Shown here piece by piece: positions 1 through 12,836 of a stretch of DNA of 64,000 nt. The notes beneath the pieces were generated by a model that was given only the letters and a program-made list of their open reading frames with translations, ran no database searches and was not told where the DNA came from. Origin of the DNA: Cupriavidus necator A5-1 (GTDB taxonomy: Bacteria > Pseudomonadota > Gammaproteobacteria > Burkholderiales > Burkholderiaceae). The translations under genes and the position numbers were made by a program. Position 1 is the first letter of the stretch. Each line of letters begins with the position of its first letter. The DNA is taken from contig NZ_JQLI01000008.1 of assembly GCF_000744095.1 (NCBI RefSeq), positions 3,410,001-3,474,000 of the forward strand, written 5' to 3'.

Positions 1-1
1 C

Positions 2-1612
2 CTGCTCCAGGGCAAGCTGACCAACGCGCCCGGCGTGGTGCTCTCAGTGCCGTTGCTTGGGCCTGGCGGCGAACTGCGCGGCGTGGTCGGCGGCGTGCTG
101 AACCTGTCGGCAAACAATTTCCTGCGCGAACTGGCGCACGCCCGCGTGGGCATCACCGGCAGCTTTTGCCTGGTCTCCGCGGGATCCACCCCCCGCTATG
201 CGATGCACCCCGACCCCGCCCGCGTGCTGACGCCGGCGCTGGCGGTCGGCGAAGCCTGCGGTGCCGAGCAGCCCGCCTCGTATTCGGAGGTGCTGCGGCC
301 AAGACAGCCGATCGTGGCGCGCTACCTACTGGCGTCCAACGGCTGGGAAGTGGTCGCGGTGCTGCCGGCGGCCGAAGCCTATGCGCCGCTGATCAACGTG
401 CGCGAGCGCACCTTCATCGTTGCCGCCGCGTCCTTGCTAATGGCCGCCGCGCTGATGTGGCTGGTGATGCGCCACCTGCTCGAACCGCTGCAGCGGCTGC
501 ACCGGGCCGTGCGCCAGATCGCCACCAACCCGGCCGCGCTGGCGGACCTGCCCACCGGCCGCCCGGACGAGATCGGCGAACTCGCCACCACCTTCGCCGA
601 AGTGGTGGCGCAACTGTCCGAGCGCGAAGCCGCGCTGAAGGCGGCCAAGGACCGCGCCGCGGAGAGCGAGAAGCGCATCGAGGCGATCGCCAACCATGTG
701 CCGGATTTCGTCTCGTTCATCGACATGCAGCAGCGCTTTGTCTTCGTCAACCAGGCGTACGCGCGGCACTATGGCTTGCCGGCGCAGCAGATCGTCGGGC
801 TGTCGCTGCGCGAATTGTGGGGCACGCAGGAGTACCTGGCGTGCCAGCCCTATCTGGACCAGGCTTGCGCCGGCCGCGCCGTGACCTTCACGCGGGAGAG
901 CGCCGACGGCAACGAATGCATGGAGGTCACCTACCAGCCTGCCTGGAACGATGCGCAGGACACGATGATCGGGTTGCACATGTTCGGGCGCAACGTCACC
1001 CACGAGCGCGAAAAGCTACGCAACCTGGAGGCGCAGACCGTCTCCGACTACCTCACCGGCCTGCTCAACCGCAAGGGCTTCGACCGCCGCCTGGCCGAAT
1101 GCATGGGGCGCACCAGCGCCGGCGGGCGGCCGCTGGGGCTGCTGCTGGTCGACCTGGACGACTTCAAGGCCGTCAACGACAACTACGGCCACCCGGTCGG
1201 CGACCGGCTGCTGGTGGCCTTCGCGCAACGGCTGCGCGCGTGCGTGCGCAAGGGCGATGCGGTGGCGCGCATCGGCGGCGACGAGTTTGCGGTGATCGTT
1301 GACGGTGTTGCCGACCGGCATGCGCTGGAGGCCGTGGCCAACGCCATCGTGCAGGCCGCGCGCATGCCGTTCCAGGTCGACGGACATACGTTGGCAGCCA
1401 CGGCTAGTGTAGGCTCGGCGCTGCACAGTGCCAGGCATGCGATGACCGTCAGCGAGCTGTTCATGCACGCCGACATGGCGCTGTACGATGCCAAGCGGCA
1501 CGGCAAGGCGTGCCATGCGGCGCAGGCCGAAGCGTTGGCCGAGGTACTGGCCGAAGCGCAAGCGGCCGAGAAGGCGGCCCCCTCCCCCGAGCCATCCGGC
1601 CTGACAACCTAG
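2..1612 (+). CDS. Sensor diguanylate cyclase (HAMP-PAS-GGDEF), 5' end outside window
   Basis: The frame is open from the first complete codon of the window, so the N-terminus lies upstream. The visible part begins in an extracytoplasmic sensor region (dCACHE-like), then has one transmembrane segment near positions 415-480. A HAMP-like stretch, a PAS domain (about 690-1000) and a GGDEF domain (about 1040-1510) follow. The active-site motif reads RIGGDEF. RKGD lies five residues before GGDEF, which is the RxxD inhibitory I-site, so I expect an active, product-inhibited cyclase making c-di-GMP at the membrane. The stop codon TAG (1610-1612) lies inside the 6-bp repeat that flanks the neighbouring insertion sequence. 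The protein therefore appears complete at its C-terminus despite the insertion. The sensed ligand cannot be told from the sequence. Confidence 0.9.
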   Translation: MLQGKLTNAPGVVLSVPLLGPGGELRGVVGGVLNLSANNFLRELAHARVGITGSFCLVSAGSTPRYAMHPDPARVLTPALAVGEACGAEQPASYSEVLRPRQPIVARYLLASNGWEVVAVLPAAEAYAPLINVRERTFIVAAASLLMAAALMWLVMRHLLEPLQRLHRAVRQIATNPAALADLPTGRPDEIGELATTFAEVVAQLSEREAALKAAKDRAAESEKRIEAIANHVPDFVSFIDMQQRFVFVNQAYARHYGLPAQQIVGLSLRELWGTQEYLACQPYLDQACAGRAVTFTRESADGNECMEVTYQPAWNDAQDTMIGLHMFGRNVTHEREKLRNLEAQTVSDYLTGLLNRKGFDRRLAECMGRTSAGGRPLGLLLVDLDDFKAVNDNYGHPVGDRLLVAFAQRLRACVRKGDAVARIGGDEFAVIVDGVADRHALEAVANAIVQAARMPFQVDGHTLAATASVGSALHSARHAMTVSELFMHADMALYDAKRHGKACHAAQAEALAEVLAEAQAAEKAAPSPEPSGLTT

Positions 1613-1613
1613 G
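1608..1613. repeat. Left copy of CCTAGG target-site duplication
   Basis: CCTAGG directly abuts the left end of the insertion sequence and recurs at its right end (3562-3567). It is palindromic, so a shorter 4-bp duplication CTAG with longer terminal repeats is equally consistent. Confidence 0.75.
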
Positions 1614-1682
1614 CCGAACTTTGAGCACGCGGCGCGCATAACGCTTTGATTCCTCGCGGTTATGTGCTCGCGAGCGAGTCGA

Positions 1683-3426
1683 TTACTGGGTACAGGCGAC
1701 GGGGCTGATGTTGAGGAGGCGGAAGGCCTTTTCTTGAACTGGGGTCGGCCGCGTGATCATGACGATCTTTGCCTGCGGGTTCAGGGGGGTGTGACAGACG
1801 TTGTACGCGAGCGTGGCCAGATCATCGAGCAACGTGCGGAAGCTGTGCACCGGCAAGCCGTCCTCGCCAAGCCTGGTGGCGTCCTTGGCTTTCGCCTGGT
1901 CCGAGCGTCGTGCCTTGGCCACTGGCGAAGGCCGGGCCGCACGCGCGAGCTCGACGTATTCATCGTCAAACAGCATCGGCTTTAACGTCTCGCGCATGTG
2001 CCACTCGACGTAATAAGCGAGCATGCACAGAAAGACGTGAGCGCGCACGCGCGCGGCGTTCCAATGGAACACGGGGCGCACCTGCAGATCGACCGTCTTG
2101 AGCGAACGGAAGGCCCGCTCCACCACTGCCAGCCCCTTGTAGGCCGTCACGGCCGCCTCAGCTGACAGGTCCGTTGCCGGCAGGCTCGTACGCACCACGT
2201 ACAGGCCATCGAGTGCAGCCTCCTGCTGAATCTGTTCGGCCTTGCGCCCCCACGTGAAGCTCGAGTCGGTGATGCTCAGCTCGAAGTGCTTGCCCATCCT
2301 GAAGTGATCGATGACGCGGCCTACGCGCAGGGCAATCGCCTCGGTGCCCTTGAGGCGATTGCGGGCACGCGTGGTCGCGTCGGTAATCTTCATCAACTCG
2401 GCTTCGGTGGCCTGCAGCAGCGCCTCGCGTTTGCGGCTGCGCTCCTCGGCCAGTAGCGGATTGCGACACACGATGAGCCGCTCGCCGGGGAACGCCTCGC
2501 TGGTCACCTCCAGCAGGTTGCGCTCATCGAACAGCGAGGGCTGGAAGGGGCCCTTCTCGTGAGCAAGCGCGGCCATCTGCGGCGCGCGCAGGCTGCTCAC
2601 CCAGTCCAGGCCAGCCGGGCGCAAGACCGAGTCGATGCGCGCCTGCGTGAGCATGCCCCGGTCGCCCACCCACGCGAGCTTCTCGATGCCATAGCGATTC
2701 TTGAGCTTGTCCACCTGCGAGGCCACGGTTGCCGGATCGGCGGTGTTGCCAGCGAAGACTTCGACTGCCACCGGACAGCCCTCAGGCGTGCAAACCAGAC
2801 CGAACACGATCTGGGGATCGTCGCGCTTGCCATCGCGGCTGTAGCCGTGGGCGGCAAGCTCGCAGCAGCGTCCCGTCACCCACGTGGAAGTGAGGTCATA
2901 GAGCACCAGCGTACTGCCGCTCAGATGCTGCCTGGCAAGCCGCTTCTCGATGCCTTCCTGAGCGTCTCCCAGCCAGTCGAGCGCGGCATAGACCTGCTCG
3001 AGTTCGACGTCGCCCAACTTCAGCAGTCGCGACAGCGAGTGGGTCGCGGTCTCGTCGCGCAACATGCGATGCGTGGCGAGCTTGGAGGCGGGGGACACCA
3101 CCCGCGCCACCAGCAGTGCCATCACCACCGAGCGCAGCGCGGCCGGCGCTGAGGACAACCACTGCTCGGCGCCGCAGGCGCGCGCCGCGCCGAGCACGGC
3201 GGCCACATGTCCGTGTGGCAGGCTGCGCTCGATCACGAAGGCCTCATCGGCGGACGACACCGCGACGCCACCGCGTAGCAGCACCTTCAAGCCTTCGATG
3301 ACCTCGGCGGGCAGCGACGAGAGGTTGGCGAGGGTGCGTTTTTTGACCGTGTTGCCGTCGCGATAGGACTCGCGCAGCAGGATCGCGGGGGGGCGAGTTG
3401 CGGTTGGGGACGTGTTCGATATACAT
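1683..3426 (-). CDS. IS1634-family transposase, probable frameshift near N-terminus
   Basis: This is a DDE transposase of about 580 aa with the catalytic Asp in LYDLTS, a second Asp in VGDRGM and the Glu in the YKGLAVVERAFRSLK signature (Y2R3E6K). From the expected ATG at 3426 the frame reads MYIEHVPNRNSPP, the usual family N-terminus. A run of seven G (3387-3393; C on the coding strand) then shifts it, and that frame stops at 3244. Six C would keep the frame into AILLRESYR and the rest of the protein. The main frame also extends upstream to a TTG at 3446, giving an atypical N-terminus. So this is either a one-base inactivating insertion, slippage-dependent expression, or initiation at the alternative TTG. 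Confidence 0.85.
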
Positions 3427-3503
3427 GAACACGTATTCAAGCACAAAGCTACCGAAACACAATAGATAAATACTAATTTACATGGCTACATAATAGCCTC
3501 AAA

Positions 3504-3544
3504 AAATAGCCGGAACCCACTGCTGATGCGGATTCCGGCTATTT
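3504..3544. other. Hairpin inside IS right end
   Basis: Arms AAATAGCCGGAA (3504-3515) and TTCCGGCTATTT (3533-3544) form a perfect 12-bp stem with a 17-nt loop, between the right terminal repeat and the transposase start. Structures at this place in insertion sequences commonly block read-through transcription into the transposase. That role is inferred here. Confidence 0.7.
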
Positions 3545-3594
3545 GAGAAGCCAAAGTTCGGCCTAGGCCAAGGCGCAGGACAGCACCGAAAGTC

Positions 3595-3617
3595 AACGGG
3601 CGCCAGCGGCGCCCGTT
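3595..3617. terminator. Bidirectional hairpin between IS and glpV
   Basis: AACGGGCGCC and GGCGCCCGTT form a perfect 10-bp stem with a 3-nt loop, 50 nt after the glpV stop codon. There is no clean T-run on either strand (TTGACTTTC on the minus side). Before the insertion it would also have lain just behind the convergent diguanylate cyclase gene, so it probably served both. Confidence 0.6.
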
Positions 3618-3666
3618 GCAGTCGATCAGGTGTGCGGAGCGGACCGCAGGGCCCGCTCCGGCCAGC

Positions 3667-5406
<1,740 letters not shown>

Positions 5407-5521
5407 CGACGTCTCCTCATGATTTCCCCTCCCCGGCTTTGGTCTGGGTGGCGGCCCCGGGGCAGGGATAAGCCGCAAATTCCCATCCTGCAAACAACCT
5501 TCCATCAAACCCTGGCAACCC

Positions 5522-5830
5522 TCAGCCCTTGCGCATGACCAGCGCCAGCACCAGCATCGACACCCCGAAGCTGATCCAGACCGACGGCTCTTCGGCCAGC
5601 GACAGCCACGCGGTGACTTTCTCGCCCAGCCCGACCCACGCGAGGTTGACCCAGGCCGCGCACATCAGGCCGATAAACAAGCGGTCGCCGCGCGTGGTAG
5701 CGATCGGGAGAAAGCCCTTGCGCAGCACCGATGGCGCGCGTATTTCCAAGATGGTCATGCCGATCAGCATGACCACGATGCAGCCGAAGAACACCGCTAC
5801 CGGCGTCGTCCAGACCATCCAGCTCAGCAT
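5522..5830 (-). CDS. glpU: Small integral membrane protein of glycerol transporter (DUF2160)
   Basis: 102 aa with about three hydrophobic segments, starting MLSWMVWTTPVAVFFGC and ending in VSMLVLALVMRKG. It lies between the second permease (42 nt gap) and the binding protein (115 nt gap). A small DUF2160 membrane protein occupies the same place in the rhizobial glycerol operon, where it is called GlpU. Its mechanistic role is not established; an accessory role in the permease complex is a guess. Confidence 0.8.
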   Translation of the reverse strand: MLSWMVWTTPVAVFFGCIVVMLIGMTILEIRAPSVLRKGFLPIATTRGDRLFIGLMCAAWVNLAWVGLGEKVTAWLSLAEEPSVWISFGVSMLVLALVMRKG

Positions 5831-5872
5831 TGCGCCGTCTCCTTGTGTTGTGACTAGCGTTAATCCATGTGC

Positions 5873-6695
5873 TCACACGCGGCCCATCGCAAAGCCCTTC
5901 GCGATGTAGTGCCGCACGAACCAGATCACGATGCCGCCCGGCACGATGGTCAGCACGCCAGCCGCCGCCAGCACGCCCCAGTCCATGCCCGAGGCCGACA
6001 CCGTGCGCGTCATGGTGGCCACGATCGGCTTGGCGTTGACCGAGGTCAGCGTGCGCGCCAGCAGCAGCTCGACCCAGCTGAACATGAAGCAGAAGAACGC
6101 CGCCACGCCCACGCCAGCCTTGATCAGCGGCAGGAAGATGGTCAGGAAGAAGCGCGGGAACGAGTAGCCGTCCACATAGGCGGTCTCGTCGATCTCGCGC
6201 GGCACGCCCGACATGAAGCCCTCCAGGATCCACACCGCCAGCGGCACGTTGAACACCAGGTGCGCCAGCGCCACGCCCAAGTGCGCGTCCATCAGCCCGA
6301 TGGTGCTGTAGAGCTGGAAGAACGGCAGCAGGAACACCGCGGGCGGCGTCATGCGGTTGGTCAGCAGCCAGAAGAACACATGCTTGTCGCCGATGAACTG
6401 GTAGCGAGAGAAGGCATAGGCCGCCGGCAGCGCCACGGAGATCGAGATCACCGTGTTCATTGCCACATAGATCATCGAGTTGACGTAGCCCGAGTACCAG
6501 GACGGATCGGTAAAGATGGTCTTGTAGTGCTGCAGCGTGAATTCCGCGGGCCACAGCGACAGCGTGGACACAATCTCCTCGTTGGTCTTGAACGACATGT
6601 TCACCATCCAGTAGATCGGCACGATGGCGAACAGCAGGTAGACCAGCAGAAAACCGGCGCGCCACCAGGTGGCGCGGTTTGCGGGGGTGCGCATA

Positions 6696-6703
<8 letters not shown>
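5873..6703 (-). CDS. glpQ: Glycerol ABC transporter permease, second subunit
   Basis: 276 aa binding-protein-dependent permease with six predicted membrane helices. The cytoplasmic EAA-type loop reads EIDETAYVDGYSFPRFF, the coupling helix that docks on an ATPase. It belongs to the MalG/CUT1-like permease class. Its start overlaps the end of glpP by 8 nt, which implies translational coupling. The symbol follows the rhizobial operon and must not be confused with the E. coli phosphodiesterase GlpQ. Confidence 0.87.
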
Positions 6704-7576
<873 letters not shown>

Positions 7577-7580
<4 letters not shown>

Positions 7581-8683
7581 GGCACCAGTTCCTCGTTGAC
7601 GTAGTAGCAGGTATGCCGGTTGAACACCGACAGCCAGGCGGTATCACCCGCCCGCAGGCTGGCCGCCTCAGTGCCGAGCCGCGCGCGCAGCGTGCCGGCC
7701 TGGGCGCCGGCCTCCTGCACGGTGCCGGTCAGCAGCCAGTAGGTGCCGATGTCCTGCGCGCGCTCCACGCGCACCGGCACCGCCTGCGCGTCGCGCTCCG
7801 GTGCCAGGTGCAGGTATTCCGGCCGGACGCCGATGCGGAAGCTGCCCGCTGCGCGCAGGGCGGCCTCTACCGAAGGCGTAAGCGTCGGGGTGTAGTGGCG
7901 CCCGGCCAGCTCGACCGCGTCGTCGCGCCACTGGCCGGTCAGGAAGTTCATGCCCGGCGAACCGATGAAATGCCCGACGAAGGTATGCGCCGGCCGCTCG
8001 AACAGCGCATCGGCCGGCCCCACCTGCACCGCCTTGCCGCGCGACATCACCACCACCTGGTCGGCAAAGGTCAGCGCCTCGGTCTGGTCATGGGTCACGT
8101 AGATCAGCGTCAGGCGGAATTCGTGGTGGATCTCCTTGAGCTTGCGCCGCAGCTGCCATTTGAGCTGCGGGTCGATCACAGTCAGCGGCTCGTCGAACAG
8201 GATGGCAGACACGTCGTGCCGCACCAGCCCGCGGCCGAGCGAGATCTTCTGCTTGGCGTCGGCGGCCAGGCCGCTGGCGCGGCGGTCGAGCGTGGACGAC
8301 AGGTCCAGCATCTCGGCCACGCGCCCTACCCGCTCGCGCACTTGTGCCTCGGGCACGCCGCGGTTGCGCAGCGGGAAAGCCAGGTTTTCGCCCACGGTCA
8401 TGGTGTCGTAGATCACCGGGAACTGGAACACCTGGGCGATATTGCGCGCCTGCGGCGTGGCGGCGGTGACGTCGCGGCCGTCGAAGGCGATGGTGCCGTG
8501 CGAGGGCCGCAGCAGTCCGGAGATGCAGTTCAGCAGCGTGGTCTTGCCACAGCCCGACGGGCCCAGCAGTGCGTAGGCGCCGCCGTCTTCGAACGTAAAC
8601 TTGAGCGGCAGCAGCGCGTAGTCTTCGTCCGTGCGCGGATCGGGCACGTAGGAATGCGCGAGGTCCAGATCGATGCGTGCCAT
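7577..8683 (-). CDS. glpT: Glycerol ABC importer ATPase with degenerate signature motif
   Basis: 368 aa MalK-type ATPase with a C-terminal TOBE-like region. Walker A is GPSGCGKT (41-48), the Q-loop is Q87, Walker B is ILFDE (161-165) and the H-loop is VTHD with H198. All of these look intact. At the signature position, where LSGGQ is expected, it reads LAADA (139-143), with flanking KQKISLGRGL aligning to the normal helix. I chose the ATG at 8683, one base after the glpS stop; the ORF extends further upstream only inside glpS. The name follows the rhizobial operon and is unrelated to the E. coli antiporter GlpT. Confidence 0.87.
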
Positions 8684-8684
8684 G

Positions 8685-9827
<1,143 letters not shown>

Positions 9828-9986
9828 CCGCGGTCTCCATGTTCGATAATGCGTCAAGCATCACAGCTTTCGCATGATGCATGCGCACAAATCTTGGCTT
9901 TGCGCTCGTTTTAGCAAAAAAACGAACACAAAACAATAGTGCACCGCATCATTTGTTTTCGTTTCTGTTTGAACTAGAATCCCGGC
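9828..9986. promoter_or_regulatory. Divergent glpS/glpR control region with CGTTT/AAACG repeats
   Basis: This 159-bp AT-richer region separates the divergent genes. It holds several copies of CGTTT or its complement, including the inverted pair CGTTTT-AGCAAA-AAAACG (about 9907-9924) and TTTTCGTTT near 9956-9964. DeoR-type GlpR repressors bind repeats of the TTCG/CGAA type, so these are good operator candidates. A promoter reading toward glpR is TTGTTT (9953-9958), 16 nt, TAGAAT (9975-9980). Binding is inferred. Confidence 0.6.
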
Positions 9987-10757
9987 ATGACCCTTAATCC
10001 CCGCCAGACCGCCCTGCTCGAAGAAGTCCGCAGCCAGGGCTTTGCCTCCATCGACGAACTTGCGCGCAAGTTCGGCGTGACGCTCCAGACGGTGCGCCGC
10101 GACGTCAACTTGTTGGCCGAGAACGGCATGCTGGCGCGCTTTCACGGCGGCGTGCGGGTGGAAGGCTCCACCACCGAGAACATCGCCTACCGGCAGCGGC
10201 AGGTGCTCAACGCGGAAGGCAAGGTGCGCATTGCGCGCGCGGTGGCGGCGGCAGTGCCCGAAGGCTGTTCGCTGATCCTGAACATCGGCACCACGGTGGA
10301 AGAGATTGCGCGCGGGCTGATGCACCATCGCGGGCTGCGCGTGATCACCAACAACCTGAACGTAGCCAACATCCTGGCCGACAACCCCGATTGCGAGGTC
10401 ATCGTCGCCGGCGGCGTGCTGCGCTCGCGCGACCGCGGCATCGTGGGCGAGGCCACGCTGGAATTCATCCGGCAGTTCAAGGTGGATATCGGGCTGATCG
10501 GCATCTCGGGGATCGAGACCGACGGTACGCTGCGCGACTACGACTTCCGCGAGGTCAAGGTGGCGCGGACCATCATCGAGCATTCACGCGAGGTGTGGCT
10601 GGCGGCGGACGCCAGCAAGTTCAACCGCCAGGCAATGGTTGAGCTGGCGCATGTGTCGCAGGTCGACCGGCTCTTTACCGACGAGCCGCTGGCGGCGCCG
10701 TTCGACCAGATCCTGGCCGACAGTGGGGTGAAGTGTGTGGTGGCGGGGCGGGAGTGA
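9987..10757 (+). CDS. glpR: Glycerol regulon repressor, DeoR family
   Basis: 256 aa. The N-terminal DeoR helix-turn-helix (SIDELARKFGVTLQTVRRDV) is followed by the sugar-phosphate sensing domain with the NIGTTVEEIARGL loop. Glycerol-3-phosphate is the usual inducer of GlpR proteins. It is divergent from the importer operon and close to glpK and glpD. There is no recognisable ribosome-binding site. The best -10 hexamer ends only 6 nt before the ATG, so the transcript may be leaderless. Confidence 0.9.
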   Translation: MTLNPRQTALLEEVRSQGFASIDELARKFGVTLQTVRRDVNLLAENGMLARFHGGVRVEGSTTENIAYRQRQVLNAEGKVRIARAVAAAVPEGCSLILNIGTTVEEIARGLMHHRGLRVITNNLNVANILADNPDCEVIVAGGVLRSRDRGIVGEATLEFIRQFKVDIGLIGISGIETDGTLRDYDFREVKVARTIIEHSREVWLAADASKFNRQAMVELAHVSQVDRLFTDEPLAAPFDQILADSGVKCVVAGRE

Positions 10758-10875
10758 GCGTGGCGGGAGCCGACTTGACGCTGCCGCGCTGGCGGGGGCG
10801 GAGCTGTTGTTGATCCGTGACGTCGGGGCTCAGCGTGGCGCCCCGGCCTTGCGACAGGCCTGCCCTCCCCCCCGG

Positions 10876-10901
10876 CCCCTCTCCTGCATGCGGGAGAGGG
10901 G
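10876..10901. repeat. REP-like palindrome CCCCTCTCC...GGAGAGGGG
   Basis: Two 13-nt arms (10876-10888 and 10889-10901) match except for one position that becomes a G-U pair in RNA. The element lies between convergent glpR and purU. Palindromes of this CCCTCTCC/GGAGAGGG kind are common extragenic repeats in Burkholderiaceae; no T-run follows. Confidence 0.6.
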
Positions 10902-10932
10902 GCCAAACCGGCAGAGGAACAAAGGTATATGC

Positions 10933-11799
10933 TTACTTGAACACCACGGTCTTGTGGCCGTTCAGCAAAACGCGGCGTTCGGCGTGCCACTTGACCGCTC
11001 GCGCCAGCGCCACGCATTCCACGTCGCGGCCCACGGCAGTCAGTTGCTCCGGATCCATGCTGTGGTCCACGCGCTCGATCTCCTGCTCGATGATCGGGCC
11101 TTCGTCCAGGTCGGCGGTAACGTAATGCGCGGTGGCGCCGATCAGCTTCACGCCGCGGTCGTGCGCCTGGTAGTACGGCTTGGCGCCCTTGAAGCTGGGC
11201 AGGAACGAGTGATGGATATTGATCGCGCGCCCGGCCAGCTTGCGGCACAGGTTGTCGGACAGCACCTGCATGTAGCGGGCCAGCACCACCAGGTCGATCT
11301 TCTGCTCTTCCACCACCTCGAACACACGCGCTTCCTGCGCGGCCTTCTGCTCGTCCGAGGCATTCATCAGAGGCAGGTGGAAGAACGGCACGTCGTACGA
11401 CGCCGCCAGCTGGTAGAAGTCGCGATGGTTCGAGACGATGGCCGCGATCTCGACCGGCAGGCCGCCCACCTTGGCGCGGAACAGCAGGTCGTTCAGGCAG
11501 TGGCCGATCTTGGACACCATGATCATCACGCGCGGCTTGACCGCGGCGTCGTTCAGCTCCCACTGCATGCCGAACTGGTCGCCCACCGGCGCAAACGCGG
11601 CCTTCAGCGTGTCCAGGTTTGGTCCGCCTGCGGCCGGCATGAAGTGCACCCGCATGAAGAAGCGGCCGGTGTACTCGTCACCGTACTGGTCCGAATCGAC
11701 GATATTGCAGCCATGCTGGAACAGCAGGCCCGAGACGGCGTGGACGATGCCCGGCTGGTCGGGGCACGAAAGGGTCAGGATAAATCCGGTGTTACTCAT
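10933..11799 (-). CDS. purU: Formyltetrahydrofolate deformylase
   Basis: 288 aa. An N-terminal ACT domain (LTLSCPDQPGIVHAVSGLLF) is joined to a formyltransferase-fold domain holding NIHHSFLPSF, GATAHYVTADLDEGPII and the Asn-His-Asp catalytic set. It hydrolyses 10-formyl-THF to formate and THF, balancing one-carbon pools in the cytoplasm. Length is normal for the family. It lies 87 nt downstream of the NUDIX gene on the same strand, so the two may share a transcript. Confidence 0.95.
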   Translation of the reverse strand: MSNTGFILTLSCPDQPGIVHAVSGLLFQHGCNIVDSDQYGDEYTGRFFMRVHFMPAAGGPNLDTLKAAFAPVGDQFGMQWELNDAAVKPRVMIMVSKIGHCLNDLLFRAKVGGLPVEIAAIVSNHRDFYQLAASYDVPFFHLPLMNASDEQKAAQEARVFEVVEEQKIDLVVLARYMQVLSDNLCRKLAGRAINIHHSFLPSFKGAKPYYQAHDRGVKLIGATAHYVTADLDEGPIIEQEIERVDHSMDPEQLTAVGRDVECVALARAVKWHAERRVLLNGHKTVVFK

Positions 11800-11886
11800 G
11801 GTGTGTTGTTCTGTCGGGGGGGCGCGGCGCGGGGCCGGGAAACCCAGGTCAGCGAGTTCGGCGAGGAAGAAAACCGCGGCGCCGGC

Positions 11887-12783
11887 TCAGGCGTGAGGGT
11901 CGTCGTCGCCGAGCCAGCCGCGCCGGCGAAGGGCATCCAGCGTCACCAGTGTCGCATCGACCGTCATGGCGCCGCCCGCCATGATAGCAAGCAATGCGGG
12001 CAGGTCGACGCGCCTGTGTTCGCTAACCTCGCCATCCTGGTTGCGCGGCGTGAAAGTGGGAGGGAGCAGCAGGTCATAGACGTAGACCTGCTCCCACTGC
12101 ACCCCTTCGGGCAGGTCGCGCAGCACCTCGATCACGCCATGGGCCTCCACGCCCCGCGCCAGCGCGGGCGGGATGTCCGACTCTTCCTCGCATTCGCGCA
12201 CCAGCGTCTCCAGCGGGTCGCTGCCATGCGGCATGCCGCCGGCGACCAGGTTGTCCCACATGCCGGGGTCGACCGACTTGCTTGGACTGCGCCGCGAAAT
12301 CCACAGCGCCGGGCCGCCATCCCCAGGGCCATCGACGATACCGTTCAAGTGCGAGGCGAAGGTCAGCAGCCCCAGAAAACGCGCCACCGCACGCTCGACC
12401 GCCGCGACCGCGGGCGCGTCGAGTGCCGGGGTGACCGCGAACAGTTCATGGCGCCAGCCGCGCACATGGCCGGCATCGGCCAGCCGGTGCGCCAGCGCTT
12501 CCAGCGCGGCGCTGCGCACGTCGAAATCATTGCGACCAGGCAGCAGCTCCACGGCGGCAGCGTCGTCTTCAGCTCCGAGGATGCAGCCCATGCCGCGCAG
12601 GATGCCGGCGTGCGCGCGCGGCAGCCAGCCGACCTGCTGTCCGGCCACCATCAGGCGCAGCTTGCCGGCGGCATCGAAGCGGCTGCGCGCCGCCAGCGAC
12701 GCGGCGATCCGCGCGGCGTGGCCGGCATCGGCACCGTCGCCGGCGAGGTCCTCAGGCTGCATCGAAGTCATTTTGGCCATCAC
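11887..12783 (-). CDS. NUDIX hydrolase with N-terminal DUF4743-like domain
   Basis: 298 aa. The first ~120 residues resemble the DUF4743 region found before NUDIX domains of the Tnr3/thiamine-pyrophosphate type. A NUDIX box-like segment reads GGMPHGSDPLETLVRECEEE, with the RExxEE metal-binding core present and Asp in place of the final Gly. The upstream box Glu is not in the textbook position. The substrate is unknown; members of this architecture hydrolyse nucleoside or thiamine diphosphate derivatives. It is divergent from glpK with only 53 nt between the start codons. Confidence 0.8.
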   Translation of the reverse strand: MMAKMTSMQPEDLAGDGADAGHAARIAASLAARSRFDAAGKLRLMVAGQQVGWLPRAHAGILRGMGCILGAEDDAAAVELLPGRNDFDVRSAALEALAHRLADAGHVRGWRHELFAVTPALDAPAVAAVERAVARFLGLLTFASHLNGIVDGPGDGGPALWISRRSPSKSVDPGMWDNLVAGGMPHGSDPLETLVRECEEESDIPPALARGVEAHGVIEVLRDLPEGVQWEQVYVYDLLLPPTFTPRNQDGEVSEHRRVDLPALLAIMAGGAMTVDATLVTLDALRRRGWLGDDDPHA

Positions 12784-12836
12784 GAATCCAGGCGCCGGCC
12801 GTGCCGGCGCGCCTTGTCATTTTCAGGATTGAACGC

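Larger units (their letters stand above)
1614..3561 (-). mobile_element. IS1634-family (IS4-like) insertion sequence
   Basis: The element is about 1.95 kb. Its terminal inverted repeat is CCGAACTTTG (1614-1623) against CAAAGTTCGG (3552-3561), flanked on both sides by CCTAGG. It carries one DDE transposase gene on the minus strand. A 12-bp-stem hairpin lies just inside the right end, upstream of the transposase. Insertion fell on the stop codon of the upstream diguanylate cyclase and separated that gene from a strong hairpin at 3595-3617. The family assignment rests on transposase motifs and size. Confidence 0.85.

Noticed and set aside
10876..10901. REP-like palindrome considered as a glpR terminator
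   Set aside because: There is no T-run on either side, and the word is a common dispersed palindrome in this group, so I list it as a repeat.
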